The notes under the pieces are model-generated. The model made no database searches. It was not told where the DNA came from and saw only the letters and a list, made by a program, of their open reading frames with translations. From positions 1 through 9,833 of the forward strand of contig CAZXRQ010000065.1 of assembly GCA_964642795.1 (NCBI GenBank): 9,833 nt of DNA. The letters are read 5' to 3'. Position 1 is the first letter of the stretch. Each line of letters starts with the position of its first letter. The position numbers and the translations under genes are program-made. The DNA is from JAVVVD01 sp964642795. GTDB lineage: Bacteria > Bacillota > Clostridia > Christensenellales > CAG-138. Shown here in pieces: positions 6,674-9,833 of this stretch.

Positions 6674-6683
6674 GCCCCACCCC
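6674..6683 (-). promoter_or_regulatory. Candidate antiterminator strand
   Basis: The RNA segment GGGGUGGGGC repeats the pattern of the terminator's 3' half (GAGUGGGGC). It can pair with the same 5' arm, GCCCCUCUC (6636-6628), including the matching U/U mismatch. It lies just downstream of the aptamer, so it could form the antiterminator when no ligand is bound. This is inferred from complementarity only. Confidence 0.5.
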
Positions 6684-6693
6684 AGGAGCATTT

Positions 6694-6869
6694 CATGTGT
6701 AAACAGGTCTCCCGGCTTAGCTTCATCCTTTGCGGGCGCCTTCCCGCCTTGCGGCAGTGGCATAGTGCCCGTTTCGTCAGCTTCACGGTTACTGGGATAG
6801 CTCGGAAATCACATCCGTATTCCCTCGCAGGCGGTTGCCTGCGGCGCACGTAATGCGCAGATACACACG
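6694..6869 (-). promoter_or_regulatory. Cobalamin riboswitch aptamer
   Basis: The RNA carries the B12 box AGCCGGGAGACCUG (6717-6704), preceded by GCCACUG (6761-6755) and GGGAAGGC (6745-6738), the conserved core of the cobalamin riboswitch. Closing stem P1 pairs CGUGUGUA (6869-6862) with UACACAUG (6701-6694) over 8 bp. The upstream core reads GUGAUUUCCGAGCUAUCC and then CAGUAACCGUGA, a variant of the commoner CCCGCCACUGU form. It lies 144 nt before btuF and controls the eight-gene corrinoid operon. Known members of this class repress transport and synthesis genes when adenosylcobalamin or a related cobamide is abundant; the ligand preference of this one is not determined. Confidence 0.96.
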
Positions 6870-6887
6870 CTGTTCATTTGTGGCATA

Positions 6888-6916
6888 AGTATATCTCAAA
6901 CGCCGGCCGGTGTCAA
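6888..6916 (-). promoter_or_regulatory. Housekeeping promoter of the cobamide operon
   Basis: A consensus -35 TTGACA (6916-6911), a 17-nt spacer and TATACT (6893-6888) face the riboswitch. Transcription should begin near 6880, about 10 nt before the first P1 base, as expected for a riboswitch leader. The -35 box lies wholly within the loop of the inverted repeat 6901-6926. Confidence 0.9.
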
Positions 6917-6926
6917 TCGGCCGGCG
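6901..6926 (-). terminator. Perfect 9-bp palindrome, likely terminator overlapping a promoter
   Basis: CGCCGGCCG (6901-6909) and CGGCCGGCG (6918-6926) are perfect inverted arms with an 8-nt loop that contains the -35 box of the next promoter. It begins 28 nt past the stop of the surface-protein gene and is followed on the minus strand by only a short TTT, so it would be a strong stem with a weak U-tract. It could alternatively be an operator over the promoter. Confidence 0.6.
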
Positions 6927-6953
6927 CTGCAAGCTGCTCGGTATATATGCCCG

Positions 6954-8324
6954 TTATCTGCCCTGCTTCTTTTTGCCTGCCAGCAGTATTATCACCACGA
7001 TCACGCCTGCCAGCAGCAGTGCGGCCATTGCGATCAATAGGTACAAAAGCATACCGGCGCCAAGTATTTTGGCGCTGCCCTCATAGGCCACCGCACGGGT
7101 CAACACCCTGCCGCATACCAAGCAGGTGCCAAGCTCTACCCCCTCCTCGTCGCGGGTGGCTTCCTTTATGGTCTTCCATTCTATTTCATGCTCGCCCTTG
7201 TCGCACGCTTCGCCGCATAAGGTGCATACGCGCCAATGCTCCGTATCATCGGACTCCCATTTTCCTGAGAACTCATGGACGTGCTCGCTCTCCGCGGCGG
7301 TACCGTCCTCGTCAAGCGGCGCGGGCGTTCCCTCCGGCTGCGCCTCGGCGGCCAGTTCCGGCGTAGCGTCCGCAGTGGACAGTATGGTAACGGTGAACTC
7401 GCGGTAATCCTCGCCGTAGTCGTTAGCCGCATACGCCCAGAATGTGAAGGTACCGGCCTCCTTGGGTGTACCCTTGAGATGGCCGCTGCCGCTGGAGGAG
7501 AATCTCATCCCGTTGGGGATATCGTTGCTCTTGCCCGGGTTATAGTACTGGTCTATGCTTATATCCGCCGTACCGTTAGCCCGTATATAATAGGAATAGG
7601 CTTCGCCCACGACGCCGTCGGGCAGGTTGCTGCCCGTTATGAACACAGGCGGTTCGCCCACGGCCGCCTCCGTCACTGTAACGTTGAACGTATCCCTGAA
7701 GGATTCGAGCTCTCCGCTGGAATCCGGCAGATCACAGTATACCGTTACCTTGGTCGTGCCGGCCGAAGTAAAGGTCTCCGGATAGTAGTAGCACTCGTTA
7801 GTAACGTCGCCGGTATTGGTGCCTCCGCTTGCATAGCCGTATGTAGCAACGACATATATGCCGGACGGGTCAAAGCTATCGCCTACGGCATAGTTGATGC
7901 AGGATGGCATACCCTGCACATCTATACCGGTGCCCCACACATCCACGCTGCTGGACGCAGCCGGGTTAACGGTCACCTTCAGCGTGGTGGAGAAATCCTC
8001 CATTTCACCGGATTTACCCACGCAGGAGATCGTAAGCTTCACAGTGACCGTGCCCGACGCAGTAAATACCGAGGGCGATACCCGCAGTCTATCCATCCCC
8101 TGCAGATACTCTGATGTGCTGCCATCCGTCCGCTCCACATGCCCGTATACTTTCAATCCTGTGGTATCAAAGCTTTCACCCACCGTATATGTGGTCTTAT
8201 TCGGCATGGTATAAACGTATATTTTAGTATACCACGCGTCCCCCGCCAGCGCGGTTCCGGCTGTGCCAACTACACATGCGGTAATAAGAATTGCCGCAAT
8301 AACAAGCGCTACGCTTCTCTTCAT
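6954..8324 (-). CDS. Membrane-anchored surface protein with Ig-like domains
   Basis: A 456-residue exported protein of unknown function. Order: signal peptide 1-28 (ending TALAG); two related bacterial Ig-like (Big_3-type) domains at about 31-120 and 128-220, each with a Y-x-V-G-(E/D)-S-F-D motif (TYTVGESFD and NYAVGDSFD); a putative-Ig (He_PIG-like) domain at 225-315 with LPDGVVGEAYSYYI and LKGTPKEAGTF; a Pro/Glu/Ala-rich linker (318-347); a His/Cys segment (348-406) with HVH, HW, CTLCGE and CLVCGR; a membrane helix 421-449; and a basic tail KKKQGR. The last part anchors it with its domains outside the cell. Similar His/Cys segments are common in clostridial surface proteins and their role is unclear. 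The ATG at 8322-8324 is chosen for the signal peptide and GGGGG 10 nt upstream; the ATG at 8384 lies upstream of the promoter -10. It appears to be a single-gene unit outside riboswitch control. Confidence 0.88.
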   Translation of the reverse strand: MKRSVALVIAAILITACVVGTAGTALAGDAWYTKIYVYTMPNKTTYTVGESFDTTGLKVYGHVERTDGSTSEYLQGMDRLRVSPSVFTASGTVTVKLTISCVGKSGEMEDFSTTLKVTVNPAASSSVDVWGTGIDVQGMPSCINYAVGDSFDPSGIYVVATYGYASGGTNTGDVTNECYYYPETFTSAGTTKVTVYCDLPDSSGELESFRDTFNVTVTEAAVGEPPVFITGSNLPDGVVGEAYSYYIRANGTADISIDQYYNPGKSNDIPNGMRFSSSGSGHLKGTPKEAGTFTFWAYAANDYGEDYREFTVTILSTADATPELAAEAQPEGTPAPLDEDGTAAESEHVHEFSGKWESDDTEHWRVCTLCGEACDKGEHEIEWKTIKEATRDEEGVELGTCLVCGRVLTRAVAYEGSAKILGAGMLLYLLIAMAALLLAGVIVVIILLAGKKKQGR

Positions 8325-8366
8325 CCTGTATGTACCCCCATAAACGATATGCTGTATTACAGAACA

Positions 8367-8396
8367 AGTATAAGCCCGCCGCATTGGCTAGCGCAA
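8367..8396 (-). promoter_or_regulatory. Probable promoter of the surface-protein gene
   Basis: TATACT (8372-8367) with TTGCGC (8396-8391) 18 nt upstream gives a good -10 and a partial -35. The predicted start near 8360 leaves a leader of about 36 nt before the ATG at 8324. Confidence 0.6.
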
Positions 8397-8401
8397 GCGC
8401 G

Positions 8402-8429
8402 AATAAATAATGAAGGCTGCGGCGCACCC
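8402..8429 (-). terminator. Weak terminator after argH
   Basis: GGGTGC (8429-8424) and GCAGCC (8420-8415) form a stem with one G/G mismatch and a 3-nt loop, followed by the T-rich TTCATTATTTATT (8414-8402). It lies 8 nt beyond the argH stop. The stem is imperfect and the T-run interrupted, so read-through into the next gene is possible. Confidence 0.45.
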
Positions 8430-8436
8430 ATATATG

Positions 8437-9822
8437 CTACCCCGTCACGTCGCATAGCTGTGCCAGTATGCCCGCCGCCTCACGCTTTACGTTTTGGGGC
8501 GCCGGGCCGCCCTCGCAGCTTCTTTGCTGCAAGCAGGCGTCCAGCCCTACGGATGCGTATATTCCATCGTCAAACGCTGTACATATCGCACAGTATTCCG
8601 CAAGCGGCAGCGTTTCCAGCGTTGCGTCCAGCTCTATGCAGCGCTTTACAACAGCGCCCGTCGCCGCATATGCGTCGCGGAAGGGAATGTTCTTTTCCCG
8701 CACAAGATAGTCCGCGCAGTCCGTGGCGTTGATAAAACCTCTTGCCGCCGCTGCGCGCAGGCTGGTCTCGTTTACGCGCATGGTGTCCAGCATGGGGATA
8801 AGCGGCGTGATGCAGGCCGCAAGCGTATCCAACGCGTCGAATACAGCCTCCTTGTCCTCCTGCATATCCTTATTGTATGCCAGTGGAAGCCCCTTGAGCA
8901 TTACGAGCAGCGTAGTAAGATCCCCTACCGCGCGACCCGTCTTGCCGCGGATGAGCTCGGCTATATCCGGATTTTTCTTCTGCGGCATCATGCTGGAACC
9001 GGTGGCGTATGCATCATCCAGCTGGATATAGCGGAACTCCCACGAGCACCATAGTATCAGCTCCTCGCACAACCGTGAAAGATGCACCATGCACAGCGCC
9101 GCGCAAAATGCAAGCTCGGCGCAGAAGTCCCGGTCCGAAACAGCATCGATGCTGTTTTTGCACGCCCCGTCAAAGCCCAGCGCGGCCGCTGTCATCCCGC
9201 GGTCTATGGGATATGTAGTGCCGGCAAGCGCGCCCGCCCCCAGCGGGCAACGGTTCATTCTGCCGCGCGCATCCGCAAACCGGCTTCTGTCTCGCATCAG
9301 CATTTCCGCATACGCCATAAGATGATGCCCCAGCGTCACCGGCTGAGCGCGCTGCATGTGCGTATAGCCCGGCATGACACTTGCAGCGTAGCGCTCCGCC
9401 TTTTTGCACAGCAGCGCGATAAGCTGCTCCATGCTGTTTACAAGCGTATCCGTCATGCCGCGCAGGGTCAGCCGCACATCCGTAGCCACCTGATCGTTAC
9501 GGCTGCGCGCCGTATGCAGCCGCTTTCCCGCGTCGCCTATCCGCCGGGTAAGCTCCGCCTCCACAAACATATGTATATCCTCCGCGCCGGGATCTATCAT
9601 AAGCGCGCCGCTTTTTATACCGGCGAGTATATCGCTTAGCCCCTCCGCTATAAGCGCGCCGTCTGCGGCGTCGATTATGCCGTAGGCAGCGAGCATGTCC
9701 GCGTGGGCAAGGCTGCCTGTTATATCCTCCTCCGCCATACGCGAATCCACCGCGATAGAGGAATTAAACTCATCCGTGCGTCTATCAGCATCGGCGCTAA
9801 AGCGGCCGCTCCAAAGCTTCAT
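8437..9822 (-). CDS. argH: Argininosuccinate lyase
   Basis: ArgH splits argininosuccinate into arginine and fumarate, the last step of arginine synthesis, as a cytoplasmic homotetramer. The 461 residues match the family. It starts with the typical MKLWSGRF, has EDIHMFVE (81-88), the substrate loop HTARSRNDQ (103-111), GYTHMQRAQP (152-161) with its active-site histidine region, and the fumarase/lyase signature GSSMMPQKKNPD (275-286) carrying the catalytic serine. The ATG at 9820-9822 has GAGG 7 nt upstream, at the very edge of the window, so its promoter and any argG partner lie outside. It has no evident link with the cobamide operon. Confidence 0.98.
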   Translation of the reverse strand: MKLWSGRFSADADRRTDEFNSSIAVDSRMAEEDITGSLAHADMLAAYGIIDAADGALIAEGLSDILAGIKSGALMIDPGAEDIHMFVEAELTRRIGDAGKRLHTARSRNDQVATDVRLTLRGMTDTLVNSMEQLIALLCKKAERYAASVMPGYTHMQRAQPVTLGHHLMAYAEMLMRDRSRFADARGRMNRCPLGAGALAGTTYPIDRGMTAAALGFDGACKNSIDAVSDRDFCAELAFCAALCMVHLSRLCEELILWCSWEFRYIQLDDAYATGSSMMPQKKNPDIAELIRGKTGRAVGDLTTLLVMLKGLPLAYNKDMQEDKEAVFDALDTLAACITPLIPMLDTMRVNETSLRAAAARGFINATDCADYLVREKNIPFRDAYAATGAVVKRCIELDATLETLPLAEYCAICTAFDDGIYASVGLDACLQQRSCEGGPAPQNVKREAAGILAQLCDVTG

Positions 9823-9833
9823 TTTTTATCCTC

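Noticed and set aside
7275..8114. Long plus-strand open frame (279 codons) over the surface-protein gene
   Set aside because: It lies antisense to a gene with clear signal peptide, domains and membrane anchor. The translation shows no recognisable domain and there is no convincing ribosome site, so it is a GC-driven shadow.
8325..8384. Upstream ATG for the surface protein
   Set aside because: It lies upstream of the predicted -10 box and would put 20 unrelated residues before a normal signal peptide.
1..9833. CRISPR array, tRNA/rRNA genes, insertion sequence or phage attachment site
   Set aside because: I saw no regularly spaced repeats, cloverleaf or rRNA-like segments, transposase frames, or flanking direct repeats on either strand.

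Overview
The window is from a moderately GC-rich bacterium, most likely a gut-type member of the Bacillota (Clostridia). This is inferred from three things: strong AGGAGG-like ribosome binding sites, a lipoprotein-type binding protein, and a surface protein with tandem Ig-like domains plus the HxH...CxxCG...CxxCG segment common in clostridial cell-surface proteins. All nine protein genes lie on the minus strand, so the biology reads from right to left.

Right part (8437-9822): a complete argH (argininosuccinate lyase, arginine biosynthesis). Next comes a short intergenic stretch with a weak terminator and a promoter, then a membrane-anchored surface protein (6954-8324) with no recognised function.

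Middle (6607-6926): a regulatory block. A near-perfect promoter (TTGACA, 17 nt, TATACT) has its -35 box inside the loop of a perfect 9-bp inverted repeat that probably also ends the surface-protein transcript. It drives a cobalamin riboswitch with a complete B12 box, a closing P1 stem and an intrinsic terminator.

Left part (88-6550): one long riboswitch-controlled operon of eight genes. These are btuF, btuC and btuD (corrinoid import), cobT (lower-ligand activation), cobU and cobS (nucleotide loop assembly), a second short CobU paralogue, and a TIM-barrel protein of the AP endonuclease 2 superfamily that I read as CbiR, the cobamide-remodelling phosphodiesterase. Five successive junctions from btuC onward are 4-bp ATGA overlaps. 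No corrin-ring synthesis genes are present, so the set is a salvage and remodelling operon. The model is: import a cobamide, have CbiR cut off its nucleotide loop, reload cobinamide phosphate with GDP through CobU, and attach a CobT-activated base through CobS.

The most interesting points are the CbiR-type gene in an otherwise complete remodelling cassette, and the two CobU paralogues whose key motifs look complementary. The first 87 bases hold two strong hairpins, one of them a plus-strand terminator, and no gene.
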